Below the pieces are notes generated by a model. It saw only the letters and a program-made list of their open reading frames with translations. It had not been told where the DNA came from and did not search any database. A program made the position numbers and the translations under genes. A DNA stretch of 64,000 nt from Selenomonas sp. GTDB lineage: Bacteria > Bacillota_C > Negativicutes > Selenomonadales > Selenomonadaceae. How positions within the stretch are numbered: the stretch's first letter is position 1; each line of letters opens with the position of its first letter. Positions 1 to 7,944 of this stretch are shown one piece after another. The stretch is taken from the NCBI RefSeq assembly GCF_024699275.1, contig NZ_JAILPX010000134.1, positions 62,001 to 126,000 on the forward strand, given 5' to 3'.

Positions 1-47
1 ACAAATCTGAAAAAATCGAGGATACCGTAGAAAAAATGTTACAATAG
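1..47 (+). CDS. C-terminal end of a gene cut by the window edge
   Basis: Reading from base 3 gives an open frame that ends KSEKIEDTVEKMLQ and stops at a TAG (45-47), 25 bp before the next ATG and with that gene's AAGGAG lying in between. Only about 14 residues are visible, charged and helical in character, so no family can be named. The tight spacing suggests it is co-transcribed with the CYTH gene. It could also be a chance open stretch, since its start lies outside the window. Confidence 0.4.
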   Translation, partial: KSEKIEDTVEKMLQ

Positions 48-72
48 AGGAAAATAAAGGAGTTGAATACAA

Positions 73-537
73 ATGGCAAAGGAAATCGAGCGCAAATTTT
101 TGGTCAGGGAGAATTGGCAACCGCAGAATCAGGGGATAAGGATTGAGCAGGGGTATTTATCCACGGTTCCAGAACGTACGGTCAGAGTGCGGATCAAGGG
201 AAATAAGGGCTATCTGACCATCAAGGGGAAAAATCAAGGGATAAGCCGGGCGGAATTTGAATACGAAATCCCAATGGAAGATGCTAAGGAAATGCTGCAG
301 ATGGCACAGAAACCTATCTTAAGGAAAACGCGTTATCTGGAAGTTTATGATGGTTTTACCTGGGAAATTGATGTATTTGCCGGTGATAATCAGGGTTTAG
401 TGGTGGCAGAAATCGAATTGACGGAAGAGGATAACGTATTTTCAAAACCCAGTTGGTTAGGTCAGGAAGTATCCGGCGATGTCCGTTACTACAATGCAAA
501 TTTAATAAAACATCCATTTTCCCTGTGGATAAAGTGA
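73..537 (+). CDS. CYTH domain protein (triphosphate tunnel metalloenzyme family)
   Basis: A 154-residue protein that opens with MAKEIERKFLV, carrying the ExExK signature (E-I-E-R-K) of the CYTH/triphosphate tunnel family. Members bind triphosphates inside a beta-barrel lined by alternating charged residues and act as inorganic triphosphatases, thiamine triphosphatases or class IV adenylate cyclases. Further family-like features are the paired basic and acidic strands (RVRIKGNKGYLTIKGK, EFEYEIP) and the late VAEIELTEED strand. The length matches the short stand-alone bacterial form (CthTTM-like), which is usually a tripolyphosphatase rather than a cyclase, so I infer triphosphatase activity. 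AAGGAG lies 10 nt before the ATG. A DnaA-box-like sequence overlaps its last codons. Confidence 0.85.
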   Translation: MAKEIERKFLVRENWQPQNQGIRIEQGYLSTVPERTVRVRIKGNKGYLTIKGKNQGISRAEFEYEIPMEDAKEMLQMAQKPILRKTRYLEVYDGFTWEIDVFAGDNQGLVVAEIELTEEDNVFSKPSWLGQEVSGDVRYYNANLIKHPFSLWIK

Positions 538-800
538 TTTTTTGTAAAGTTATGCTGAACTGGTGGATTATCCACAAGATTTAGGATTGAAAGTGGGGAT
601 AAAAGCACAAAATATAGCTGTATTCATTTTGTCAAGATGAATATATGGGGTTATCCACGGAGTTATCCACATTATCCACAGATTTAAGCGAAAAAACAAT
701 CAAGAATATACACAAGCCGCTTATATATTATAGTAAGAAAGTGGAAGAAAATAGGGATACGTATATACTTATCCACAACTGTGGATTAATATGTGGATAA
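524..800. other. cluster of seven DnaA boxes: candidate replication origin or DnaA-binding locus
   Basis: Perfect TTATCCACA boxes lie at 568-576, 663-671, 672-680 and 769-777 on the plus strand and at 524-532 and 792-800 on the minus strand, with a one-mismatch box (TTATCCACG) at 651-659. Two boxes are directly abutted (663-680). Between the boxes is an A/T-rich stretch (681-740) that could act as an unwinding element. The whole gene-free interval 538-903 is explained by this cluster; I see no protein gene and no clear promoter for the MgtC gene in it. The density strongly exceeds chance for a 9-mer. Whether it is oriC or an auxiliary titration site cannot be settled here, since dnaA itself is not in view. 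Confidence 0.8.
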
Positions 801-903
801 AATGTTATGTTGTATACTTGCAGATTGATGGACAGGCAGGATTTTTTTTGAGGGGCGCGAATATAAAAAGGATAAGATGAGTGGGGAAAAGAGGTGAGAA
901 GCG

Positions 904-1587
904 ATGTTGTCAGAGGGGGAATTATTTCTGCGGCTGCTTCTTGCCTGCGTTTTAGGAGGTATTATCGGTTATGAACGGCAGTCGCGGCGTAAGTCTGCCG
1001 GTTTGCGCACGAATGTTTTGGTATGTCTGGGATCCTGCCTGATTATGGTGATGTCGATTGCCTTGTATCAGGATGTAGAAGGTAAAACGAATGCAGATCC
1101 GGCACGACTGGCTGCTCAGGTAGTCAGTGGTATTGGTTTTCTAGGAGCCGGAGCAATCATGAAGGAGGGCTTGTCGGTAACAGGCCTGACCACTGCGGCT
1201 TGTCTTTGGGTAGTAGCAGGTGTAGGACTAGCGGTAGGTGCGGGATTTTATTCGGGCGCGCTTATTAGTACGGCGCTGGTGTTTGTGACCTTGGGCAGCC
1301 TTTCCCGGTTAGATGATTGGGTTGATCATGAGAAAAATCTGGCACTCAATATCCATACGATTGACCGGCCTGGCCAGCTCATGCGCATCAGCCGCTGCCT
1401 GGAAGATTTACAGCTGCGGGTGCGCGGCGTCAAGGTAAAAGCGGATGAAGACGAAGTGGAAGATAATAGTGGTGAGCGCTATATGTATATTGACTTGGAA
1501 ATTTTCAATAAGCAGAGCATCAAGAGCATTATCATTGTGGACGCGGTTCGGCAGGTGGATGGTGTAATCCGTGTAGATGTGGAGTGA
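904..1587 (+). CDS. MgtC/SapB family membrane protein
   Basis: A 227-residue protein with four to five N-terminal membrane segments (about residues 5-130) and a soluble C-terminal domain of about 90 residues. The conserved MgtC core is clear: GGIIGYERQ, KSAGLRTNVLVCLGS and GIGFLGAGAIMKEG. The family includes Salmonella MgtC, linked to Mg2+ limitation and control of F-type ATPase, and many uncharacterised MgtC/SapB proteins; the substrate or partner here is unknown. The C-terminal domain resembles an ACT-like fold (HTIDRPGQLMRI), which suggests ligand sensing but is inference. Start chosen at ATG 904 behind AGAGGTGAGAAGCG. It is preceded by the DnaA-box cluster and appears monocistronic. Confidence 0.88.
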   Translation: MLSEGELFLRLLLACVLGGIIGYERQSRRKSAGLRTNVLVCLGSCLIMVMSIALYQDVEGKTNADPARLAAQVVSGIGFLGAGAIMKEGLSVTGLTTAACLWVVAGVGLAVGAGFYSGALISTALVFVTLGSLSRLDDWVDHEKNLALNIHTIDRPGQLMRISRCLEDLQLRVRGVKVKADEDEVEDNSGERYMYIDLEIFNKQSIKSIIIVDAVRQVDGVIRVDVE

Positions 1588-1675
1588 AAATTTTCTTTTT
1601 CTGTTGACAGGGATTTTACGATTCTATGCGGAATAGTTAAAGGTAGTAGATGATGGTGAAAAGGAGTGACTTGTG

Positions 1676-2095
1676 ATGAACCCAGAGATTGTGGATACTA
1701 TGGTGCGGGCGGCCATGCAGGTTATGGATAATGCTTATGTACCTTATGGTAAGGCGGCCATTGGTGCCTGTGTGCTGGCTAGTGATGGTACATTCTATAC
1801 GGGCTGCAATATAGAAAATGCCGTGCCCAGGCTTTCGGTTTTTGCTGAGGAAGTGGCGATGTACAGGGCTGTTGCAGATGGCAAGCGTGAATTCGATGCC
1901 ATTGCCGTTATTGCAGATACGGATGAACCCTTCATTCCGAATGGCGCTGTTTGTCAGTTGTTGGCAGAGTTTAATGTGCAGGAAATCATTATGACTAATA
2001 TGGATGGGGTATTGAAGACCGCCAAACTTACGGATTTGATGCCACATGCCAGAGCTCCGCTGGATAATGCTTTGCGTCCGAAATATGATGATTAA
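1676..2095 (+). CDS. cytidine-deaminase-like protein lacking the zinc-binding cysteines
   Basis: A 139-residue protein with the full length and order of tetrameric cytidine deaminases: VPYGKAAIGA, TGCNIENA, the AE helix, and a P-x-G loop before the LLAEF segment. The catalytic zinc site is nonetheless gone. The canonical VCAE becomes VFAE (Cys to Phe) and PCGACRQ becomes PNGAVCQ (both Cys lost, Arg to Cys). Only the proton-shuttling glutamate remains. With three ligands replaced, deamination of cytidine is very unlikely; the open frame and intact core argue for a retained, repurposed protein rather than a decaying gene. The start is ATG 1676, nine bases after AAGGAG; GTG at 1673 is also possible. 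Confidence 0.75.
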   Translation: MNPEIVDTMVRAAMQVMDNAYVPYGKAAIGACVLASDGTFYTGCNIENAVPRLSVFAEEVAMYRAVADGKREFDAIAVIADTDEPFIPNGAVCQLLAEFNVQEIIMTNMDGVLKTAKLTDLMPHARAPLDNALRPKYDD

Positions 2096-2110
2096 TTGTT
2101 AAAGTTACGT

Positions 2111-2150
2111 CCCCTTTCCTTCGATATATGTATAAGGAAGGGGGCATTTT
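2111..2150 (+). terminator. hairpin with T-rich tail that also contains the next gene's ribosome binding site
   Basis: CCCCTTTCCTT (2111-2121) pairs with AAGGAAGGGGG (2134-2144) around a 12-nt loop, with one G-T wobble, followed by CATTTTTA. This would terminate the upstream deaminase-like transcript. The right arm is also the only Shine-Dalgarno sequence for the gene starting at 2152, so the same hairpin would mask it in read-through mRNA. Confidence 0.65.
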
Positions 2151-2151
2151 T

Positions 2152-2622
2152 ATGTCGCAGTTGAGCTTGGAGAGTCTGCTGGCCTTGCAGAAATTAGCGG
2201 ATAAATCCTATCCTAAGACGGGGGATAAACAGAAAACGAATGCTGAGGAAAGTTATCAGGATATCTGGAATAAAGTACAGCAGGAACAGGATGAATGGGA
2301 TAAGACCCTTAATGAATACGATTTGACGAAATATAAATTATCGTTAATGGATAGCTTTTGGTCAGACAGTCAGCGAAAAACACAGGATTATCTGTCCAAT
2401 TATTACAGACGTCAGCAAAGAGCAATCAACCAGCAGGCCATCAATGAAATTGTCCAGAATATCGCCTGGCTCAATCAGCTCAACAATAGTGGGCTGTTGA
2501 ATGGATCTATTGATACCGAAGCGGCGCAGGACACAGGCAAGGCTTTGCAAACGGCCCTGCAGACCTCTGTAATGGCCAGTATAAGGAACAATCAGGTTTA
2601 TTCATTTTGGGGGACATTATGA
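2152..2622 (+). CDS. hypothetical helical protein
   Basis: A 156-residue soluble protein that I do not recognise. It starts MSQLSLESLLALQKLAD and is rich in Q, N, K, D and E, with long predicted helices and no membrane segment, signal peptide or cysteine. Aromatic residues cluster in the middle (YKLSLMDSFW, YLSNYYRRQQ). The end, RNNQVYSFWGTL, is unusually aromatic and could be a docking tail. The ATG at 2152 is preferred over the in-frame ATG at 2128 because AAGGAAGGGGG sits 7 nt before it. That SD lies inside a hairpin arm, so translation may be controlled. A helical cell-surface or flagellar/phage-like accessory role is possible but unsupported. Confidence 0.6.
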   Translation: MSQLSLESLLALQKLADKSYPKTGDKQKTNAEESYQDIWNKVQQEQDEWDKTLNEYDLTKYKLSLMDSFWSDSQRKTQDYLSNYYRRQQRAINQQAINEIVQNIAWLNQLNNSGLLNGSIDTEAAQDTGKALQTALQTSVMASIRNNQVYSFWGTL

Positions 2623-2650
2623 AGTAAGAGCAAGTTTTGCTCATAGCAAA

Positions 2651-2681
2651 AAGCTGCCACATTGTGACAGCTTAATTTTTT
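2651..2681. terminator. terminator between convergent genes
   Basis: AAGCTGCCA / TGACAGCTT form a stem with one mismatch around CATTG, followed by AATTTTTT on the plus strand and preceded by an A-rich run (GCAAAAAGC), so it can serve both the gene ending at 2622 and the purine permease ending at 2680 on the minus strand. Confidence 0.7.
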
Positions 2682-3987
2682 AGGCGCGCATTATAAGGTT
2701 AATGAGGAACGCCAGGCTGATAAATCCCATCACCCAGCTCACCTCTTTATAACGTCCGGTACAAACCTTTAATACCACATAACTGATAAAACCAAAGGCA
2801 AAACCGCTGGCTATGCTATAGGTCAGGGGCATCATGATGATGGTCAGGAATGCAGGTACGCCATCGGTCAGGTCGTTAAAGTCGATGTCCTTTACCGCCG
2901 AAATCATTAAGGCACCAATCAGGATCAGTGCTGAAGCTGTAGCATAGCTGGGAACTAAGGCAATCAGAGGGGCAAACAGTAATAAGGATATAAAGCCCAC
3001 GGCTACCGTTACTGCTGTCAATCCTGTCCGGCCACCAGCTTCAATGCCAGTGGCGCTTTCCAGATAGGTGGTTACTGTGGAGGTACCGATGACAGCACTG
3101 CCAATCGTGGCAAAGGCATTCATGGTCAGAGCCTTGCTTAAATCGGGGATTTCTCCATCATCCTTTACCATATTTGCCCGCCGGGTCAGGCTGATCAGTG
3201 TACCGATATTGTCGAATAACTCGACCATTGTAAAGGTAAAAATGATGGAGATAATGCCGTAATTCCAGGCGCCGGGAATATCTAACTGACCAAGAGAGGC
3301 GCCGATCGAGGGGATATTGAAGCTGATAATATCCTCGATATTTTGGGGGATAGGCGCATAGCCTAAAGCCATGGATATTAACGTTGTCGTCGCGATACTG
3401 ATAAGGATAGATCCCTGAACTCCGCGTACCATCAAAATGATTGTAAGCGCCAGTGTGAACATGGCAAAGACGGGAGCCGGCTGGGTAATGTCTCCCAGGG
3501 AGACAAAGGTTGACGGATCAGCTTGCAGGATACCTGCACTTTTCAGGCCGATAAAAGCGATAAACAGGCCGATGCCGACAGTGATGGCTGCTTTTAGTGT
3601 ATCGGGCACTGCATGGATTATGGCCTGCAGTATACCACCACAGGTCAGCAGCAGGAAGACGAGGCCGGAAAAGAATACGGCGCCTAAGGCAACTGTCCAA
3701 GGAAGTTCCAGACTGCCGCAGACGTAATAGGAAAAAAAGGCCGCAAGTCCTAAGCCAGGAGCCAGTGCCACAGGATAATTGACCAGTACGCCCATAAGCA
3801 GAGTGGAAATGGCGGTTATCAGAATGGTGGCAGCAATGGCAGCTTCTTTGGGGATACCTGCATCTGTAAGCATTTGAGGAATGACGAAGACAATATAGGC
3901 CATGGCAATAAAGGTTGTCATTCCGGCAAAAATTTCGGTGCGTACCGTGGTTTGGCGGTCACGCAGTTTGAATAGGCGGTCGAGCAT
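2680..3987 (-). CDS. NCS2/AzgA-type purine permease
   Basis: A 435-residue membrane protein with about 12-13 segments. The start (RDRQTTVRTEIFAGMTTFIAMAYIVFVIP) and the blocks NYPVALAPGLGLAAFFSY, ITVGIGLFIAFIGLKSAGI and GTSTVTTYLESATGIEAGGRTGL are typical of the AzgA-like branch (B. subtilis PbuG/PbuO, E. coli AdeP/GhxP). Members are proton symporters for adenine, guanine or hypoxanthine; which base is carried cannot be read from the sequence. AGGAGG stands before ATG 3987. No purine riboswitch is visible in the short leader, which is only about 30 nt from the terminator of the fructose operon upstream. Probably a single-gene unit. Confidence 0.9.
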   Translation of the reverse strand: MLDRLFKLRDRQTTVRTEIFAGMTTFIAMAYIVFVIPQMLTDAGIPKEAAIAATILITAISTLLMGVLVNYPVALAPGLGLAAFFSYYVCGSLELPWTVALGAVFFSGLVFLLLTCGGILQAIIHAVPDTLKAAITVGIGLFIAFIGLKSAGILQADPSTFVSLGDITQPAPVFAMFTLALTIILMVRGVQGSILISIATTTLISMALGYAPIPQNIEDIISFNIPSIGASLGQLDIPGAWNYGIISIIFTFTMVELFDNIGTLISLTRRANMVKDDGEIPDLSKALTMNAFATIGSAVIGTSTVTTYLESATGIEAGGRTGLTAVTVAVGFISLLLFAPLIALVPSYATASALILIGALMISAVKDIDFNDLTDGVPAFLTIIMMPLTYSIASGFAFGFISYVVLKVCTGRYKEVSWVMGFISLAFLINLIMRA

Positions 3988-4013
3988 AAATCCTCCTAAA
4001 AATTTTTATAAAT

Positions 4014-4042
4014 AAGCAGCTCATCTAAATGATGAGCTGCTT
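4014..4042. terminator. terminator after fruA
   Basis: A perfect 12-bp stem, AAGCAGCTCATC / GATGAGCTGCTT, with a 5-nt loop lies between the end of fruA and the start of the purine permease, both on the minus strand. Reading in that direction it is followed by ATTTATAAAAATTTTT, a moderate T tail. Confidence 0.75.
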
Positions 4043-4074
4043 ATTGGCTATCAAGATTTCTTTATGTTTGGATG

Positions 4075-5970
4075 TCAGTCTTTGAGCGGCTTTTTCAGTA
4101 CGGACAGTACTGCACAGCCTACAACAGCACCAATGACAATCGCTGCCAGGTACATGCCAGCGTTGCCAATGGTGGGAACAACAAAGATGCCGCCATGGGG
4201 AGCACGCAGGGTGCAGTCAAAAGCCATGGAAAGGGCACCAGCCGTAGCAGAGCCAATGAATACAGAAGGAATTACACGCAACGGATCACCTGCTGCAAAG
4301 GGAATAGCACCCTCGGTGATGAAGGACATACCCATTACATAGTTGGTGATACCAGCCTTACGCTCGCTTTCGGTGAAGCGGTTCTTGAAGAAGGTGGTGC
4401 AGAGGGCAATAGCCAGAGGCGGAACCATACCACCAGCCATAACAGCGGCCATGACATGATATTCGCCGGAAGCCAGAAGACCTGTGCCCGTTACATAAGC
4501 TGCCTTGTTGATGGGGCCGCCCATATCGATGGCCATCATGCCACCCATTACGATACCCAGCAGGATTCTGGCATTGGGATCCATGTTTTTCAAGGTATCA
4601 ACCAGCCAGGTATTGATAGCACCTACTGGAGGCGCTATGATGAACATACTGATGAAGCCAATAATCAGTATGCCGAAGAAGGGATAAAGGAGTACCGGCT
4701 TGATGCCATCAAGGGATTCCGGCAGGACACTGAAGGCTTTTTTCAGGAAGTTTACAGCGTAACCAGCTACGAAACCGGCTACGAGGGCACCGAGGAAACC
4801 CGAGCCAGTTGTACCAGCCAGTGCACCGCCGACAAAACCTACAGCCAGACCCGGGCGGTCAGCAATAGACATGGCAATAAAACCAGCGAGAATCGGCAGC
4901 ATGAAACCGAAGGACGCACCACCGATATCCTTAAAGAACTTAGCCAGTGGCGTATTGGAACCGAAGTTGCTGGGATCGATGGAATAATCATCGAAGAGGA
5001 AAGCCATGGCAATCAGGATACCGCCACCCACAACGAAGGGAAGCATGTGGCTGACGCCGTTCATCAGATGCTTGTAAATTTGACGTCCGAGGCTTTCGCC
5101 GGAAACATCAGCGGCAGCTTCTGCTGCATCGGAACCTGAAGCATGGTAGACAGGTGCGTTACCAGACAGGGCACGATCAAGAAGTTCATCGGCCTTGTTG
5201 ATGCCGTCCGCGACCTTGGTGATTACAGTAGGTTTGCCGTTAAAACGAGCCATGGCTACGTTTTTGTCGGCTGCTACGATAATGGCATCGGCTTTGGCAA
5301 TTTCCTCAGCGGTCAGCACATTTTTTGCACCGCCGGAGCCATTGGTTTCTACCTTGATGGTGATACCGCGTTTTTTGGCATGCTGTTCCAGGCTTTCTGC
5401 AGCCATAAAGGTATGGGCAATACCCGTGGGGCAGGCCGTAACAGCCAATATCTGAATGTGATCAGCCTGAGGCGCAGTTTCTGCAGCTTCTGCTGCAGCC
5501 GGTGCTACGAATTTGCCATCTTCCTTGGCATCGATGAGTTTAAGGAATTCGTCTTTGCTCTTGGCTGCAATCAGTGCCTCTTTGAAGTCCGGGTCCATAA
5601 TCATGGTAGCCAGCTTGGACAGGATGGCCAGATGGTCGTCATTGGCCGAATCCGGAGCGGCAATCATGAAGAACAAACGGCTGGGCAGTCCGTCCATGGA
5701 TTCGAAATCCATACCAGCAGGTACGGTCATGGCAGCCAGACCTGCTGCTTTTACGCCAGCACTTTTGGCATGGGGAGTGGCGATACCGTCGCCAAGGCCG
5801 GTGGTGCCGGATTCTTCGCGGGCGAAGACATCCTTCGTGTACTGTTCCTTATCGGACAGGTTGCCGCCAGCCTCCATCAGGTCGGCCAGCTGGTTAATCG
5901 CGGCTTTTTTATCAGCCGGGGATGCGCCAAGAACGATGCTCTCGCTCTTGAGCAAGTCAGTGATACGCAT
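4075..5970 (-). CDS. fruA: PTS fructose-specific IIABC component
   Basis: A 631-residue fused permease that phosphorylates fructose to fructose 1-phosphate during uptake. The IIA domain (about 1-150) has the active histidine H67 in GIATPHAKS. An alanine/glutamate-rich linker leads to the IIB domain (about 172-270), with the phosphocysteine C180 in AVTACPTGIAHTFMAAE. The IIC membrane domain (about 300-631) has GSGFLGALVAGFVAGY, DMGGPINKAAY and ITEGAIPFAAGDPLRVIP. The domain order and length match Firmicute FruA proteins. It is the last gene of fruR-fruK-fruA, 82 nt after fruK, with AAAGGAG before ATG 5970, and should be induced with fruK by release of the DeoR-type regulator. Confidence 0.96.
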   Translation of the reverse strand: MRITDLLKSESIVLGASPADKKAAINQLADLMEAGGNLSDKEQYTKDVFAREESGTTGLGDGIATPHAKSAGVKAAGLAAMTVPAGMDFESMDGLPSRLFFMIAAPDSANDDHLAILSKLATMIMDPDFKEALIAAKSKDEFLKLIDAKEDGKFVAPAAAEAAETAPQADHIQILAVTACPTGIAHTFMAAESLEQHAKKRGITIKVETNGSGGAKNVLTAEEIAKADAIIVAADKNVAMARFNGKPTVITKVADGINKADELLDRALSGNAPVYHASGSDAAEAAADVSGESLGRQIYKHLMNGVSHMLPFVVGGGILIAMAFLFDDYSIDPSNFGSNTPLAKFFKDIGGASFGFMLPILAGFIAMSIADRPGLAVGFVGGALAGTTGSGFLGALVAGFVAGYAVNFLKKAFSVLPESLDGIKPVLLYPFFGILIIGFISMFIIAPPVGAINTWLVDTLKNMDPNARILLGIVMGGMMAIDMGGPINKAAYVTGTGLLASGEYHVMAAVMAGGMVPPLAIALCTTFFKNRFTESERKAGITNYVMGMSFITEGAIPFAAGDPLRVIPSVFIGSATAGALSMAFDCTLRAPHGGIFVVPTIGNAGMYLAAIVIGAVVGCAVLSVLKKPLKD

Positions 5971-6052
5971 AATGTTCTCTCCTTTGTAAAAAAATATTTT
6001 ATAATGCCTAAAAGGCGAGATCCCAATATGGGGAAGGGAATACAGGTAGGAA

Positions 6053-6961
6053 TCAGTTAATGGTCTGCAAGAGAGCCTCTACTTCGGGACGCGTAGCGAG
6101 ATTTTCGCTGAAGGCAGACGCAGAACCTGTGGCTACGCCCATATGGAAGGCTTTCTCAAAGTCTCCCTGGGATTCCATATAGCCGGTGATGAAACCCGCT
6201 ACCATGGAATCGCCAGCACCTACGGAATTGATGAGTTTTCCTTTCGGAGCTGGGCATTTGAAGGACTGGCCTTCTGCGGTCAGCAGGATGGCACCATCAC
6301 CTGCCATGGAAATCAGTACATTCTGTGCACCTTTTTCCTGAAGTTTTTTTGCGTAGGTGATGATTTCCTCATCGGTGGTGAGTTTTACGCCGAACATGTC
6401 ACCCAATTCATGATTGTTGGGTTTGATGAGGAAGGGATGGTACTGCAGTACGTTCAGCAGTAAATTCTTTTCTGCATCCACGACAATGCGGATACCTTTG
6501 CCATCCAGGCGCGCCATGATGCGCTGATAAATGTCATCCGGCAGGGTCTTGGGGATGGAGCCTGCCAGTACCAGGGTATCGCCCTCGGTCAGCTTGTCCA
6601 GTTGCGCAAAGAGCTCTGTCTGCTTAGCTTCGCTGATATCCGGCCCCTGTCCATTGATTTCCGTTTCGGTATTGGCTTTAGCCTTTACGTTGATGCGGGA
6701 AAAACCATTATCCAGCTGTACGAATTCGCTCTTTACGCCAAATTCCTTGAGCTGGCGTTTGATTTCCTCGCCGGTGAAACCCGCGACAAACCCCAAAGCG
6801 CTGCTCTCATGGCCTAAGTTCTTCAATACGATGGATACATTGATGCCCTTGCCGCCTGCCAGAACCTGTTCGTAGTTTACGCGGTTGATGGCGCCGGCAG
6901 TGAAGTCGTCCAGACGGACAATGTAATCCAAGGATGGATTGAAGGTTACGGTGTAAATCAT
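6053..6961 (-). CDS. fruK: 1-phosphofructokinase
   Basis: A 302-residue PfkB-family sugar kinase that converts fructose 1-phosphate, the product of FruA, to fructose 1,6-bisphosphate with ATP. The first PfkB signature is seen in LAGGKGINVSIVLKNLG and the second, with the catalytic aspartate, in INSVGAGDSMVAGFITGY. The start MIYTVTFNPSLDYIV is typical of FruK/LacC. It lies 3 nt after the stop of fruR and shares its promoter. The length is normal and all key motifs are intact. LacC (tagatose-6-phosphate kinase) is the close alternative, but the fruR and fruA neighbours decide for FruK. Confidence 0.95.
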   Translation of the reverse strand: MIYTVTFNPSLDYIVRLDDFTAGAINRVNYEQVLAGGKGINVSIVLKNLGHESSALGFVAGFTGEEIKRQLKEFGVKSEFVQLDNGFSRINVKAKANTETEINGQGPDISEAKQTELFAQLDKLTEGDTLVLAGSIPKTLPDDIYQRIMARLDGKGIRIVVDAEKNLLLNVLQYHPFLIKPNNHELGDMFGVKLTTDEEIITYAKKLQEKGAQNVLISMAGDGAILLTAEGQSFKCPAPKGKLINSVGAGDSMVAGFITGYMESQGDFEKAFHMGVATGSASAFSENLATRPEVEALLQTIN

Positions 6962-6964
6962 TGT

Positions 6965-7711
6965 TCATTCTCCTTCAATAACTGTAGTATAATCACGATA
7001 TTTTTTATCTTCCAGTCTGCCCGTGATTATGGTAGCGCTGGAGATATTGGCAAAGGTAATGGGGGATATCTTATTGAACTTTGACTGGTCAGCCAGGATA
7101 TAGGCGTTTTTGCACCGGGATAAAGCGGCGCTTTTTATGGTGCCTTCATCCGCATCTGGCGTCGAGAAGCCAGATTTTGGACTGATGCCGTTGGTGCCAA
7201 AAAAACCTTTGGTGAAATTATAACTCTTCAGGTTATTCAAAGCCTCTGTACCAATAACTGCCTCGGTGACCGCTTTTACTGCGCCACCGATAATGAAGAC
7301 TCGGAAGCCTTTGGCCGCCAGTTTTGCTGCGTGCTGCATGCCGTTGGTGACGAATGTGGCACTGTTTTCAGTCAGAAAGTCAATGAGATGCAAGGTGGTA
7401 GAACCGGCATCGATATAGACGAAGTCTTTGCTTTTGATGAGTTCTGCCGCCTTGCGGGCGATCGCAATCTTTTCCTCAGGGAACAGATCGTTTTTTGTTT
7501 TCATATCTTCCTCGGCACTACTGTAATTGTTGTCGATGGAAGTGGCTCCGCCATATACTTTGTAGAGCCGGCCGCTCTTATGCAGAGCGGTGAGGTCCCG
7601 GCGCACTGTAGATTCTGAGGCGTCTAAGGCGCGGGTCAGGTCTAGGACGGTAACAGCCTTTTTTTCCTCCAGGATTCGCAGGATTGTTGCATAACGCTCT
7701 TCTGTCAGCAT
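6965..7711 (-). CDS. fruR: DeoR-family transcriptional regulator of the fructose operon
   Basis: A 248-residue DeoR/GlpR regulator. The N-terminal helix-turn-helix (MLTEERYATILRILEEKK, then ALDASESTVRRDLTALHKSG) is canonical, and the C-terminal sugar-phosphate-sensing domain carries YIDAGSTT and GFFGTNGI. By analogy with Lactococcus FruR and other DeoR members it should respond to fructose 1-phosphate and repress its own operon. The start is set at ATG 7711, behind GGAGAG at 8 nt spacing, rather than the in-frame ATG at 7735. It is the first gene of fruR-fruK-fruA with a good promoter about 35-60 bp upstream. Confidence 0.92.
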   Translation of the reverse strand: MLTEERYATILRILEEKKAVTVLDLTRALDASESTVRRDLTALHKSGRLYKVYGGATSIDNNYSSAEEDMKTKNDLFPEEKIAIARKAAELIKSKDFVYIDAGSTTLHLIDFLTENSATFVTNGMQHAAKLAAKGFRVFIIGGAVKAVTEAVIGTEALNNLKSYNFTKGFFGTNGISPKSGFSTPDADEGTIKSAALSRCKNAYILADQSKFNKISPITFANISSATIITGRLEDKKYRDYTTVIEGE

Positions 7712-7745
7712 GGCTATCACTCTCCAAAAATACAATTTTCTTTAT

Positions 7746-7774
7746 ATAATACAACTAAACTCAGCCAAAGTCAA
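7746..7774 (-). promoter_or_regulatory. sigma-A promoter of fruRKA
   Basis: On the minus strand TTGACT (7774-7769) and TATTAT (7751-7746) are separated by exactly 17 nt, about 35 nt before the fruR start. This is a strong housekeeping-type match. Operator repeats for the DeoR-type regulator are not obvious by eye in the upstream stretch 7775-7880. Confidence 0.75.
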
Positions 7775-7883
7775 TCAAACCCACGAAAAAACAAGCAAAA
7801 AAGCATTGAATCCCGCCAAAAACAGCCAACAAAGTACGAATGTGCTTTAGTATAGTACAGAAATAAACACCCAAAAGAGATTA

Positions 7884-7912
7884 TTGTCTGCGTTTACCGA
7901 ATCATATATAAT
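7884..7912 (+). promoter_or_regulatory. promoter of the yitT gene
   Basis: TTGTCT (7884-7889) and TATAAT (7907-7912) are spaced by 17 nt, about 33 nt before the ATG at 7945. It is divergent to the fruRKA promoter. Confidence 0.7.
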
Positions 7913-7944
7913 AGGTATAGAATAAAATTGGGGGTGTAGGGGTT

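Noticed and set aside
3988..4074. Purine riboswitch before the purine permease
   Set aside because: The leader is only about 30 nt from the upstream terminator and holds none of the conserved loop sequences.
4072..5139. 355-codon open frame on the plus strand
   Set aside because: It lies wholly antisense to fruA, has a composition typical of a mirrored frame, no SD and no recognisable motif.
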